From assembly GCA_019739215.1 (NCBI GenBank), contig JAHHDR010000042.1, positions 62,001 through 126,000 of the forward strand: 64,000 nucleotides of DNA. Reading direction: 5' to 3'. The notes under the pieces were generated by a model. The model ran no database searches. It was not told the DNA's origin and was given only the letters and a program-made list of their open reading frames with translations. Of this stretch, positions 8,318 through 17,092 are shown piece by piece (within the stretch, counting starts at the first letter, position 1; the number at the start of each line of letters is the position of its first letter). This DNA is from Rhizobium sp. (lineage in GTDB: Bacteria; Pseudomonadota; Alphaproteobacteria; Rhizobiales; Rhizobiaceae). The position numbers and the translations under genes are program-made.

Positions 8318-9352
8318 ATGCTCACTTCGTCAAGAGTCAAACTGCGTCGCGCCATCTCAGCCGCCCTGTTCGGTACTGCCGTTGCAATATCGGCCGTTGC
8401 GCCGGCCTATGCCGACGTCACGCTGCTCAACGTGTCCTACGACCCGACCCGGGAGCTCTATCGGGAGTTCAACGAGGCTTTTGCCGCCAAATGGCTGAGG
8501 GACACCGGCGAGACGGTGACGATCGAGCAGTCGCATGGCGGGTCCGGCAAGCAAGCGCGTGCCGTCATCGACGGGCTTGACGCCGACGTCGTCACACTGG
8601 CTCTCGAGGGCGATATCGATGCGATCGCCTCGAAGACTCAGAAGATTCCGGAAAACTGGAAGACGCGGCTGCCAAACGACTCGGCGCCCTATACGTCGAC
8701 GATCGTCTTTCTGGTGCGTCAGGGCAATCCGAAGGGCATCAAGGACTGGGGTGACCTAGTCAAGGATGACGTCCAGATCGTGACCCCGAACCCGAAGACC
8801 TCGGGCGGCGCGCGCTGGAACTACCTCGCGGCCTGGGCCTGGGCCAACACCGAATTCGGCGGCGACCAGGGCAAGATCAAGGAGTACATTTCCGAACTCT
8901 TCAAGCGCGCACCGGTGCTCGATTCGGGCGCCCGCGGCTCGCTTACGTCCTTTGCTCAGCGCGAGATCGGTGACGTGCTGCTCGCCTGGGAGAACGAGGC
9001 CTATCTTGCCAAGGCCGAGTTCAAGGATGCCGGCTTCGAGATCGTGACGCCGAGCCTGTCAATCCTCGCCCAGCCTTCGGTCGCCGTGGTCGACGGTAAT
9101 GCCGATGCCAAGGGCACCCGCAAGGTGGCAGAAGCCTATCTCCAATATCTCTATTCGGATGTCGGCCAGACGCTTGCCGCCAGGCATCATTATCGCCCAT
9201 CAAAGCCGGAACTGGCCAAGGATGCCAAGCCGCTTCCCGAGTTGAACCTCATCAAGATCGACGATCCGCTGTTCGGTGGCTGGAAGAAAGTGCAGCCCGA
9301 GCATTTCGGCGATGGTGGCGTGTTCGACCAGATCTACAAGCCAGCACAGTAG
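8318..9352 (+). CDS. sbp: Sulfate ABC transporter periplasmic binding protein
   Basis: Periplasmic sulfate/thiosulfate-binding protein of 344 residues. A Sec signal peptide spans residues 1-32 (cleavage after APAYA). The mature protein starts with VTLLNVSYDPTRELY and carries family motifs QSHGGSGKQARAVIDGL, NPKTSGGARWNYLAAW and DVLLAWENEA. An AGGAG-like site (CTGGAGGG) precedes the ATG. It is the first gene of sbp-cysT-cysW-cysA, separated from cysT by 235 bp holding a large inverted repeat, which may favour high expression of the binding protein relative to the membrane components. Confidence 0.95.
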   Translation: MLTSSRVKLRRAISAALFGTAVAISAVAPAYADVTLLNVSYDPTRELYREFNEAFAAKWLRDTGETVTIEQSHGGSGKQARAVIDGLDADVVTLALEGDIDAIASKTQKIPENWKTRLPNDSAPYTSTIVFLVRQGNPKGIKDWGDLVKDDVQIVTPNPKTSGGARWNYLAAWAWANTEFGGDQGKIKEYISELFKRAPVLDSGARGSLTSFAQREIGDVLLAWENEAYLAKAEFKDAGFEIVTPSLSILAQPSVAVVDGNADAKGTRKVAEAYLQYLYSDVGQTLAARHHYRPSKPELAKDAKPLPELNLIKIDDPLFGGWKKVQPEHFGDGGVFDQIYKPAQ

Positions 9353-9362
9353 GCGAAAAATA

Positions 9363-9518
9363 CCCCGCCCCAAACCCCTCCCCACAAGGGGGAGGGGCTT
9401 AACGCGCCGCGCCCGCCTGCCCAAAGCAGCGTTTCACGAAATGCCTCGGTTCAGAGGGGCGGCCGGCGGTGCCGCGAGTTGGCCCCTCCCCCTTGTGGGC
9501 GAGGGGTTCGGGGCGGGG
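9363..9518. repeat. Long inverted repeat between sbp and cysT
   Basis: A C-rich arm at 9363-9398 (beginning CCCCGCCCC and ending AGGGGGAGGGGC) has a near-perfect reverse complement at 9482-9518, differing by about one substitution and a one-base length difference near the middle. The 83-base spacer shows no coding potential. In RNA it would form a long stem after the sbp stop. Its form suits a dispersed rhizobial intergenic palindromic element, which could act as 3' end protection for sbp mRNA or as a partial terminator. Confidence 0.75.
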
Positions 9519-9587
9519 ACTTATCAACACATCCAAAAACATCGGAAGGCAATGTCCTTCCCATCTGAATGAACCACGGGGAATACA

Positions 9588-10466
9588 ATGTCATCACAAC
9601 CTCTGGCCGAGCGCATCGGCTTCAGGAGGCATAGTGTCATACCGGGCTTCGGGCTCAGTTTCGGCATTACGATCTTCTGGCTGACGCTCATCATCCTGAT
9701 CCCGCTGGCCGCTCTAATCATCCGTTCGGCGGGCATCGGCTTATCCGGCTACGGCGAACTGCTCACCGATCCGCGCACGCTCAATGCGCTCAAGATTTCC
9801 TTCGGCTGCGCTGTTATCGCCGCGGCCATCAACGTCGTCTTCGGCGTGCCGGTCGCCTGGGTGCTGGTGCGTTACATTTTCCCCGGCAAGCGCGTGGTCG
9901 ACGCCATTGTCGACCTGCCCTTCGCGCTGCCTACGGCCGTTGCCGGGATCGCGCTCGCCGCGCTCTACGCCAAGAACGGTTGGGTCGGCGGCAGTGTCAA
10001 CGCTGCGCTCGGTCTTGTCGGGCTGCCCGGCATCAAGATTGCCTATTCACCACTTGGCATCATCGTCGCGCTGACCTTCATTGGCCTGCCCTTCGTGGTG
10101 CGCACGGTGCAGCCCGTCATCGAGGAGATCGACCGCGAGGTCGAGGAGGCCGCGGCAACGCTCGGCGCCAGCCGCCTGCAGGCGATCTACCGTGTTATCC
10201 TGCCATCGCTGTTTCCGGCCATCCTGACCGGCTTCGCGCTCGCCTTCGCGCGCGCCGCCGGTGAATATGGCTCGGTGATCTTCATCGCCGGCAATATCCC
10301 CTATGTGTCGGAAATCGCGCCGCTGCTGATCATCATCAAGCTCGAGGAGTTCAACTATGCCGGCGCCACCGCGATCGGCACGGTGATGCTGGCGGTCGCC
10401 TTCATTATGCTCTTCGTCATCAACCTGATCCAGGCCTGGACGCGGAGATATGCCAATGTCGGTTGA
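9588..10466 (+). CDS. cysT: Sulfate ABC transporter permease CysT (CysU)
   Basis: Inner-membrane permease subunit of the sulfate/thiosulfate importer, 292 residues. It has about six hydrophobic helices and the permease EAA loop EEAAATLGASRLQAIYRVILPSL that docks on CysA. Family landmarks DLPFALPTAVAGIAL and GEYGSVIFIAGNIP are present. The ATG at 9588 follows a purine-rich AACCACGGGGAA stretch. The stop overlaps the start of cysW by 11 bases. Confidence 0.95.
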   Translation: MSSQPLAERIGFRRHSVIPGFGLSFGITIFWLTLIILIPLAALIIRSAGIGLSGYGELLTDPRTLNALKISFGCAVIAAAINVVFGVPVAWVLVRYIFPGKRVVDAIVDLPFALPTAVAGIALAALYAKNGWVGGSVNAALGLVGLPGIKIAYSPLGIIVALTFIGLPFVVRTVQPVIEEIDREVEEAAATLGASRLQAIYRVILPSLFPAILTGFALAFARAAGEYGSVIFIAGNIPYVSEIAPLLIIIKLEEFNYAGATAIGTVMLAVAFIMLFVINLIQAWTRRYANVG

Positions 10467-11337
10467 CCCTCCCGGAGATTCCCGCGCCCGTCGCTGGCGG
10501 TCGCCGGTGACCGAGCCGCTCGGCGCCAAGGTGCTGCTGGTGGCGATGGCCGGCATCTATCTCACGCTGATCATCGTGCTGCCGCTGGTCTCGGTGCTGG
10601 TCGAGGCGTTCCGCAACGGCGTCGAGGCCTATGTCGAGGCGCTCAAGGAAAAGGACGCGCTCGCCGCGATCCGGCTGACGCTGCTGGTCGCGGCCATCGC
10701 CGTGCCGCTCAATCTCGTCTTCGGCGTCGCCGCCTCCTGGGCCATCGCCAAGTTCGAGTTCAAGGGCAAGGCCTTCCTGATCACGCTGATCGACCTGCCC
10801 TTCTCGGTCTCGCCGGTCATTTCCGGCCTGGTCTACGTGCTGCTGTTCGGGGCGCAATCGGCGCTCGGGCCGTGGCTGAAGAGCCATGGTGTCGAGATCC
10901 TGTTCGCGGTGCCCGGCATCGTGCTCGCAACGGTCTTCGTGACCTTCCCCTTCGTTGCCCGCGAGTTGATCCCGCTGATGCAGGAACAGGGCACGGCCGA
11001 GGAGGAGGCGGCGATCACGCTCGGCGCCAATGGCTGGCAGACTTTCTGGCGGGTGACGCTACCCAATATCAAATGGGGCCTGCTCTATGGCGTGCTGCTG
11101 TGCAACGCGCGCGCCATGGGGGAGTTCGGCGCGGTCTCCGTGGTCTCGGGTCATATCCGCGGCCTGACCACCACGATGCCGCTGCATGTCGAGATCCTCT
11201 ATAATGAGTACAATCTCGCGGCCGCCTTCGCCGTGGCCTCGCTGCTCGCCCTTCTCGCCCTCGTCACTCTCGTCGTCCGCACCGTGCTGGAGATCTGGTT
11301 TGCCCATGGTCTCGCCGGCGGATCCAGCAAGCATTAA
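10456..11337 (+). CDS. cysW: Sulfate ABC transporter permease CysW
   Basis: Second permease subunit of the sulfate importer, 293 residues from the ATG at 10456. Landmarks are DLPFSVSPVISGLVYVLLFG, the EAA loop EEEAAITLGANGWQTFWRVTLP and GEFGAVSVVSGHIRG. An in-frame ATG also exists at 10450, but the GGAG at 10444-10447 lies only 2 bases from it and 8 bases from 10456, so the second is preferred. It overlaps the cysT end and is followed 12 bases later by cysA. Confidence 0.94.
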   Translation: MSVDPPGDSRARRWRSPVTEPLGAKVLLVAMAGIYLTLIIVLPLVSVLVEAFRNGVEAYVEALKEKDALAAIRLTLLVAAIAVPLNLVFGVAASWAIAKFEFKGKAFLITLIDLPFSVSPVISGLVYVLLFGAQSALGPWLKSHGVEILFAVPGIVLATVFVTFPFVARELIPLMQEQGTAEEEAAITLGANGWQTFWRVTLPNIKWGLLYGVLLCNARAMGEFGAVSVVSGHIRGLTTTMPLHVEILYNEYNLAAAFAVASLLALLALVTLVVRTVLEIWFAHGLAGGSSKH

Positions 11338-11349
11338 GGACCACTCTCC

Positions 11350-12387
11350 ATGGAAATCCGTATCGAAAAGATCCGCAAGGAATTCGACCGCTACCCTGCC
11401 CTGCATGAAGTCTCACTCGGGATACGCCCGGGCGAACTCATCGCGCTGCTCGGCCCCTCGGGCTCCGGCAAGACGACACTGCTGCGCCTCGTCGCGGGCC
11501 TGGAACGCCCCACGACAGGCCGCATCTTCTTCGGCCAGGAGGATGCCTCCTGGAAGCCGGTGCAGGAGCGCAATGTCGGCTTCGTGTTCCAGCACTACGC
11601 GCTGTTCCGTCACATGACGATCCTTGACAATATCGCCTTCGGCCTGACGGTGCGGCCCCGCCATATCCGCCCACCGAAGGAGGAGATCCGCCGGCGTGCG
11701 CTGGAACTGCTGGACATGGTGCAGCTGACGGGCCTCGAGAAGCGCTATCCCAACCAGCTCTCGGGTGGCCAGCGCCAGCGCGTCGCGCTCGCCCGCGCCA
11801 TGGCGATCGAGCCGCGCGTGCTTCTGCTGGACGAACCCTTCGGCGCGCTCGATGCAAAAGTCCGCAAGGAACTCAGAAAGTGGCTGCGCGAATTCCACGA
11901 CCGCACTGGCCACACGACGATCTTCGTCACCCATGACCAGGAAGAGGCGCTCGAACTCGCCGACCGCGTCGTCGTCATGAGCCAGGGCAGGATCGAACAG
12001 GTCGGATCGTCGGACGATGTCTATGACCGCCCTAACTCGCCCTTCGTTTTCTCCTTCATCGGCGACAGCGTCAGCCTGCCGGTGACGGTATCAGGCGGTG
12101 CGGTCAGCCATCTCGGCGCGCCCATCGGCATCCGTGACCCACACGAAGGGCAAGGTCAGCTTTTCTTCCGGCCGGGCGAAGTGGAACTGGTTTCCGAAGG
12201 CGACGGACTTTCGGGCCGCGTCACCGCGCATCGGCGGCTGGCCGGCACGCGCATCATCGAGGTGGACGTCGGAACCGCGCAGCAGCCGAACCCGGTCGAG
12301 ATCCAGGTGCCGCTCGATGCGGCGGCGGAGCGCGGCAGCGTCGTCACCTTTCGGCCCGTACGGTGGAAGATCTTCCGGGAGGGCTGA
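11350..12387 (+). CDS. cysA: Sulfate/thiosulfate import ATP-binding protein CysA
   Basis: ATPase that powers sulfate uptake. Walker A GPSGSGKTT at residues 35-43, Q-loop FVFQHYALFRHMT, signature LSGGQRQR, Walker B LLLDEPFGALD and switch FVTHDQEEALEL. The C-terminal 100 residues form the TOBE-like regulatory domain (FFRPGEVEL). At 345 residues it is of normal length. It is the last gene of the operon and is followed 9 bases later by a convergent small gene, with no clear terminator in between. Confidence 0.96.
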   Translation: MEIRIEKIRKEFDRYPALHEVSLGIRPGELIALLGPSGSGKTTLLRLVAGLERPTTGRIFFGQEDASWKPVQERNVGFVFQHYALFRHMTILDNIAFGLTVRPRHIRPPKEEIRRRALELLDMVQLTGLEKRYPNQLSGGQRQRVALARAMAIEPRVLLLDEPFGALDAKVRKELRKWLREFHDRTGHTTIFVTHDQEEALELADRVVVMSQGRIEQVGSSDDVYDRPNSPFVFSFIGDSVSLPVTVSGGAVSHLGAPIGIRDPHEGQGQLFFRPGEVELVSEGDGLSGRVTAHRRLAGTRIIEVDVGTAQQPNPVEIQVPLDAAAERGSVVTFRPVRWKIFREG

Positions 12388-12396
12388 CGGACGGCC

Positions 12397-12645
12397 TCAG
12401 GCCTGGGTCTGCTGGGCCGACTGAGCGCAGAGTTCGAACTGCACCGCCGCCTGGAATTCGAGAACCTGGCGGCGCATCTCGTCCTGCGGGATGCCCTGGG
12501 CGGTGAGTTGCTCGGCCATTGACCGCATCATCGATCGCCAGGCCTGGTTGGCGGCTTCGCCATGCGTGTCGTTCAACATTTCGACAGCTTGCAGAATCTG
12601 CGCACGGCGCTGTGCGGCGGGGAACGCGATGACCTGACCAGACAT
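12397..12645 (-). CDS. Small conserved-looking protein with VIAFP N-terminus
   Basis: An 82-residue protein starting MSGQVIAFPAAQRR. It is predicted all-helical and soluble, with a C-terminal QVLEFQAAVQFELCAQ segment. The short N-terminal motif resembles small Rhizobiales proteins grouped as DUF6074, but I am not certain of membership. The longer upstream open frame is a shadow of the next gene; this start sits in the gap between the two genes. Function unknown. Confidence 0.65.
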   Translation of the reverse strand: MSGQVIAFPAAQRRAQILQAVEMLNDTHGEAANQAWRSMMRSMAEQLTAQGIPQDEMRRQVLEFQAAVQFELCAQSAQQTQA

Positions 12646-12767
12646 TGGATACTCCAGAGCTCCTGCATGCGATTCGCTGTGACTGACGGAGGCTACGAGC
12701 GAGAGGTTAACGAACGCCTGCCATCGGTGACGGCGCCTGCCAGGCTGGGGCACCGGCGGCGGCGCCC

Positions 12768-13493
12768 TCAGGTCGCCATCGCAACCGGTGTGCCGCCGGG
12801 TTGCTTGCGCACCCATAGCAGGTAGGAGAGCGAGGCGATGAACACCGCGAGAACCACCACCATCGGCAGCAGCCCCGGCTGTCCGAGCGCGAGGTAGAGT
12901 CTTGCCTGCTCCTGCACCGCGGCAACCTGGGCCACGACCTCGTCGGACCCCGTTACCAGCCGGACATAGGAGAGCAGCTTGGGCGAGTTGGCGATGGTGA
13001 AGGTGAAGGAATAGGAGGCGGTGAAGCCGGCGACGAAATACATCACCCTCAGGCCGCCCTCGGGAGACTTCTTGTAGAGTTCCACCGGAAAGCACATGAA
13101 GATGACAAGGGCTGCGAGGAAGGATGCCTCGATCGGCATGAGGCGGAGTATTTCCTCCATCGGCACGCGCGCGAACCAGAGATTGCCGAAATTGAAGAAG
13201 AAGTCCGCCGACGCGCCGAACCAGACAAACAGCGCCAGACCCCAGAGGGGACTCATGCGGAGAAAGCGGATACGCATGATCCCGGCGGCAACAACCGCGA
13301 TACCGCAGGCGACCATGCCATAGGGGCGGATGATGGCGTTGAGCTGTGTTTCCAGGAGCCCGCAAGTACCGGCAACGGACGCGCATCCCGACACCCGGAT
13401 CGCGAGCCATGAGACATAATAGAAATAGATCGCGAAGAAGACGTAAGCCATCGCGGCGATCATATTCCACCACAAGTAACGTCCGGCAAACAT
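12768..13493 (-). CDS. Hypothetical polytopic membrane protein
   Basis: About 241 residues with roughly five to six hydrophobic helices (for example WWNMIAAMAYVFFAIYFYYV near the start and LLPMVVVLAVFIASLSYLLWV at the end). No catalytic motif was recognised. I chose the ATG at 13491-13493 (MFAGRYLWW) because GGGAAGGGG lies about seven bases upstream; an in-frame ATG at 13523 has no Shine-Dalgarno. Two cysteines flank GTCGLLET in a predicted loop. Function unknown. Confidence 0.7.
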   Translation of the reverse strand: MFAGRYLWWNMIAAMAYVFFAIYFYYVSWLAIRVSGCASVAGTCGLLETQLNAIIRPYGMVACGIAVVAAGIMRIRFLRMSPLWGLALFVWFGASADFFFNFGNLWFARVPMEEILRLMPIEASFLAALVIFMCFPVELYKKSPEGGLRVMYFVAGFTASYSFTFTIANSPKLLSYVRLVTGSDEVVAQVAAVQEQARLYLALGQPGLLPMVVVLAVFIASLSYLLWVRKQPGGTPVAMAT

Positions 13494-13644
13494 GAACAAC
13501 CCCTTCCCGCCGAAGCAGTTCATTCACAAGGCTGCAGGAATATTAGCAGAGCGTTCCGTTTCGTGGGAAAGACCTCACGAACTGGTTTCCGGGGATTTGA
13601 CTTAAGGTTCTGGTAACCGCAGCTTGTATCGCTGCGGGGCAGAT

Positions 13645-14646
13645 TCAGGCCGCGACATATTCCGACACGCGAACCGCGCCCACCTCGATGCCGTTCCAGT
13701 TGCGCATAGTGTGGTCGGCAATGGCCTGCATTCCAGCCTTCACCTCACCTTCGAAGAACCGGGCGAGCACGGCAGCCACGATGCTGTCGGCGGCCCGGGC
13801 GGTGCCGTCGTCGCACTTGACGGCAATGCCGAGGCCGCGCTCCGGGATGGCCGCGCAGAAGACTCCTTCGGCACCGGTCTTGACGAAAACACGGCCGGGC
13901 GCGACCTGCATCAGCCGCGTGCAGGCGCGGCCGGTACCCGCGACGTAAAAGGGCTCGGCCATGCAGGAATCCATGATGCGCTTCGATGCCCGCGCGCGGC
14001 CCGCGCCGAGACCGGCGCCGGAGGCCATCCTGGCGAAACCATGGGCGAGCGCGCGTAAGGGCATGGAATAGGTGGGGATCGAACAGCCATCGACCCCGGC
14101 AGTGTCGCGCGAGGGGACTGTTCCGGTCAGGTCCGCCATCACGTCGCGGATCTCGGCCTGGATCGGGTGGTCGTAGCCGACATAGCCGCTGACATCGTGG
14201 CCGGAATGGCAGCAGGCACAGATGAAGCCGGCATGCTTGCCGGAGCAGTTGTTGTGCAACTGGCTGGGCCTGTCGAGGCTGCGCGCCTGATCGAGAAGCA
14301 CGCCCTGCTGGAAGGACCAGTGCGCGCCGCATTCCAGCACCAGCTCGCCCTGCCCGGCCGCGTTCAGCATGCGCTCCGCGAGCGCCACATGCTCGGGTTC
14401 GCCCGAATGCGAGGCGCAGGCCAGCGCGATCTCGCGATCGCCGAAACCATAGGCGTCGGCCGCACCGCTTTCGACAAGCGGCAGCGCCTGCATCGCCTTG
14501 CAGGCCGAGCGGGGAAAAGTGCTGGCCTCGACATCGCCGAGCGCAAAAACCGTGGCGCCGTCGCCATCGACGACCACGACCGAACCGCGATGCCGGCTCT
14601 CGACCTGGTTTCCGCGGGTCACTTCGACAAGAACAGGATTCGTCAT
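13645..14646 (-). CDS. L-asparaginase, Rhizobium etli (class 3) type
   Basis: Hydrolyses L-asparagine to aspartate and ammonia in the cytoplasm. The sequence aligns by motif with R. etli ReAV, offset by one residue: S47-A-C-K50 (catalytic Ser/Lys pair), S79 in CASHSGEP, and zinc-site residues C134 and K137 in NNCSGKH plus C188 in DGCSIP. At 333 residues it is unrelated to the EcAII fold and belongs to the serine-beta-lactamase-like asparaginase family. It stands alone, convergent with nothing and divergent from the DUF3750 gene. Confidence 0.9.
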   Translation of the reverse strand: MTNPVLVEVTRGNQVESRHRGSVVVVDGDGATVFALGDVEASTFPRSACKAMQALPLVESGAADAYGFGDREIALACASHSGEPEHVALAERMLNAAGQGELVLECGAHWSFQQGVLLDQARSLDRPSQLHNNCSGKHAGFICACCHSGHDVSGYVGYDHPIQAEIRDVMADLTGTVPSRDTAGVDGCSIPTYSMPLRALAHGFARMASGAGLGAGRARASKRIMDSCMAEPFYVAGTGRACTRLMQVAPGRVFVKTGAEGVFCAAIPERGLGIAVKCDDGTARAADSIVAAVLARFFEGEVKAGMQAIADHTMRNWNGIEVGAVRVSEYVAA

Positions 14647-14715
14647 GATTCGACCTTCAATCCACCAAAATTCCTGCGGACATTGCCTCCATCAGGGTAG
14701 ACGGAATCATCACGC

Positions 14716-15450
14716 ATGCGGGCGCTCCGGACCATATTGGCCTTTGTTTTCTGTGTCTATCTCGTGCCGGGACTGGCGGCGGCCGGCATCTGGGCTGCGC
14801 GCGAGCGCCCGGCCAACTGGCGCGAAGCGAAATGGGCATCGAGCGAACTGCTGCCCGACCCGGCCAAAAGCCGCGAGGCCAGGGTGACCATTTTCGCGGC
14901 CAAGACCGGCGGCATGAAGGGCGCGTTTGCCGTCCATAGCTGGATCGTCCTCAAGCCGAAAGACGGCGCGCGCTTCGACCGGTACGACGTCGTCGGCTGG
15001 GGCCAGCCGGTCCGCCGGAACGGCTACGAGCCGGACGGCTACTGGTATTCCAACGCCCCGCAGACGGTGTGGGAAGCGAGCGGCACGGAGGCCGAGCGCC
15101 TGATTCCGAAGATCGAGGCGGCGATCGAGGCCTATCCGCACAACCAGCGCGGCGCCTACCGGATGTGGCCGGGGCCAAATTCCAACAGCTTCGTCGCCCA
15201 TATCCTGAGGACGGTGCCGGAGATCGACGCGGTGCTGCCGCCCAATGCGGTGGGCCGCGACTATCTTTCCGATGGCGGCTTCTATCATTTCGATCCGGCA
15301 GGAGACCTGAACCTGACGCTCTACGGCCTGTTCGGCATATCGGCCGGCATGAAGAGCGGCTTCGAAATGCATCTGTTCGGTCTGGTGGCAGGCGTGGATT
15401 TCCGGCGGCCGGCGATCAAGATCCCGGCTTTCGGCAGGATCGGCAGCTAA
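14716..15450 (+). CDS. DUF3750-family protein
   Basis: A 244-residue protein with an N-terminal hydrophobic segment (residues 5-27, possible signal anchor) and the DUF3750 pattern: VHSWIVLKP, YDVVGWGQPVR, then WPGPNSNSFVAHILRTVPE. The Asn/His-rich NSNSFVAH motif resembles an NlpC-like permuted cysteine-hydrolase region but without an obvious cysteine, so an enzymatic role is only a guess. Its stop codon overlaps that of the convergent arsR-family gene. Confidence 0.75.
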   Translation: MRALRTILAFVFCVYLVPGLAAAGIWAARERPANWREAKWASSELLPDPAKSREARVTIFAAKTGGMKGAFAVHSWIVLKPKDGARFDRYDVVGWGQPVRRNGYEPDGYWYSNAPQTVWEASGTEAERLIPKIEAAIEAYPHNQRGAYRMWPGPNSNSFVAHILRTVPEIDAVLPPNAVGRDYLSDGGFYHFDPAGDLNLTLYGLFGISAGMKSGFEMHLFGLVAGVDFRRPAIKIPAFGRIGS

Positions 15451-15788
15451 CCCTCAGCGGGGGCCTCGCCGACGGCGGCATCGAGGACCGAGCCGATCAG
15501 CCCCGGGAAGCGCGCCTCGAGATCGTCGCGCCGCAGGCTGAGGCGGCGGCCACGGCCGAGCGGTTCGTTGCGGATCACGCCGGCCTCGCGCAGCACCTTC
15601 ATCAGATGCGACTTGGTCGACTTCGGCACATTGGGGTCCGAGAGATGGCAATGCGCCATTTCGAGCGGTCCACCCGAGAGCTGGCGCACGACATCGAGCC
15701 TGTCGGCATCGCTCAATGCAAACAGGACATCGGTCAGCCGGATGTCCTCGCGCGCCGGATGCGGCAGTTCGGTAATTTCGTTTTTCAT
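15447..15788 (-). CDS. ArsR-family winged-helix repressor
   Basis: A 113-residue regulator with a typical ArsR core: FALSDADRLDVVRQLSGGP, MAHCHL, recognition helix SKSTKSHLMKVLREAGVIRNE approximated by PKSTKSHLMKVLREAG, and wing GRGRRLSLRRDDLE. The start is the ATG at 15786-15788; the frame runs upstream only through the operator region. No metal-binding CxC is evident, so it is not a classical arsenic sensor. It is divergent from an MFS exporter with twin palindromes between them, so it likely represses both. Confidence 0.87.
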   Translation of the reverse strand: MKNEITELPHPAREDIRLTDVLFALSDADRLDVVRQLSGGPLEMAHCHLSDPNVPKSTKSHLMKVLREAGVIRNEPLGRGRRLSLRRDDLEARFPGLIGSVLDAAVGEAPAEG

Positions 15789-15852
15789 GGTTCGAACATA
15801 GTTGAACCTCGATGCGAAGGGTAGTAGGGAAAGGTTCGAAATTGTTCGAACG
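15789..15852. promoter_or_regulatory. Twin operator palindromes between arsR-type gene and MFS gene
   Basis: Two copies of a GTTCGAA-type dyad occur 44 bp apart. The first, 15789-15808, has arms GGTTC and GAACC around GAACATAGTT. The second, 15834-15851, is a perfect GTTCGAA-ATTG-TTCGAAC. They lie immediately upstream of the regulator start and within the only space available for the MFS promoter. Confidence 0.7.
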
Positions 15853-15865
15853 ATCGGATCGTCCC

Positions 15866-17062
15866 TTGACTCTTGCCACGACATCAACGCCCGCCCGCAG
15901 CCTTGCCGGCTTCCGCATCACGCTGGCGGGTCTGGCGGTCATGATGGCCGGCGCCAGCGCGCCATCGCCCTTCTATCCGGCACTGCAGCAGGAAATCGGC
16001 TTTTCCGCCGCCACGCTGACCGCGATCTTCGCGGTCTATGCAGTGGCGCTGCTGGCGGCCCTGCTGATCACCGGGTCGCTTTCAGACCATGTGGGACGCC
16101 GGCCGGTCATATCGGCGGGGTTCGCGCTGCTCGCAATCAGCCTGGTGCTGTTCTGGCAGGCAACGACGGTATCAGGGCTGATGCTGGCCCGCATTCTGCA
16201 GGGCATCACGGCGGGACTGCTGCTCTCATCGCTCTCGGCCGCCGTGGTCGATCTGGAGCCGAAGAGCCGGCCGGGCTCGGCGGCGGTGTGGAACGCGGTC
16301 ATTCCGCTCGGCGGCCTGGCGATTGGCGCACTGATTGCGGGCGTCATGATGGACCTGACATCGACCGCCGAAGCCGACGTCTTCGGTGCATTGACCGGCG
16401 CCTATGGGCTGCTCGCCGTCCTCATATGGCTGATACCGGAGACGGCACCGCGCCATCACGGTCTTTGGGCGTCGCTGAAGCCACGAATCGGCATTCCGGC
16501 TGCGGCGCGACCAGCCTTCTGGCGCGGCGCCCCTGCGGTGATTGCCGGCTGGGCCACCGGCGGCCTCTACCTGTCGCTCGGCGCCCCGATCGTGCGGCAT
16601 GTGTTCGGCGCGGAGGATCATGTGATCCAGGCGCTGGTCATCGCATTGCTGTCCGGCGCCGGTGCCACGGCCTGCTATCTCGCGCGCGGCTATTCTTCCC
16701 GGCAGGTCACGCTCTACGGCACGTCGGCGCTCGCCATTGGTACGACGCTGACGCTGCTGGCGACCGCCTGGGCTTCGCTGCCCGCCTACCTCGTGGCACT
16801 GACGATCGCGGGGACCGGATTCGGCACCTGCTTCTATGGAGTGCTGCGTTCGGTGGTGCCGGTCGTGCGGCCGGGCGAACGCGGAGAACTGTTTGCTGCA
16901 CTATTCACGCTGAGCTACCTCGCGTTCGGCGTGCCGACGATCCTGGCCGGCGTGGCCGTCGGGGCGTTCGGGCTTACAGCGACAACGCTCGGCTTCGGGG
17001 CGATCGTCGTGCTGTTTTCCGCCGCTGCGGGCTTGCTGCGAAAGTTCGGCGCCGCGGACTGA
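15866..17062 (+). CDS. MFS transporter, probable drug/metabolite exporter
   Basis: Twelve-helix major facilitator. Motif A appears as GSLSDHVGRRPV between helices 2 and 3; AGASAPSPFYPALQQEIGF marks the first loop. The frame is open from an ATG at 15812, but that start would include the second operator in the coding region and leave 23 bases for two promoters. I prefer TTG at 15866 (398 residues), which has no strong Shine-Dalgarno. Substrate unknown; regulation by the divergent ArsR-type protein is inferred. Confidence 0.85.
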   Translation: MTLATTSTPARSLAGFRITLAGLAVMMAGASAPSPFYPALQQEIGFSAATLTAIFAVYAVALLAALLITGSLSDHVGRRPVISAGFALLAISLVLFWQATTVSGLMLARILQGITAGLLLSSLSAAVVDLEPKSRPGSAAVWNAVIPLGGLAIGALIAGVMMDLTSTAEADVFGALTGAYGLLAVLIWLIPETAPRHHGLWASLKPRIGIPAAARPAFWRGAPAVIAGWATGGLYLSLGAPIVRHVFGAEDHVIQALVIALLSGAGATACYLARGYSSRQVTLYGTSALAIGTTLTLLATAWASLPAYLVALTIAGTGFGTCFYGVLRSVVPVVRPGERGELFAALFTLSYLAFGVPTILAGVAVGAFGLTATTLGFGAIVVLFSAAAGLLRKFGAAD

Positions 17063-17092
17063 GGCAATCGGGGGCCGACAAGCGATCCTGCA

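Noticed and set aside
9363..9518. Insertion sequence remnant
   Set aside because: No transposase fragment or target-site duplication is seen; it is only a short inverted repeat.
15812..15865. ATG start for the MFS gene at 15812
   Set aside because: It would put the second operator in the coding sequence and leave only 23 bp between divergent starts; TTG at 15866 fits better.
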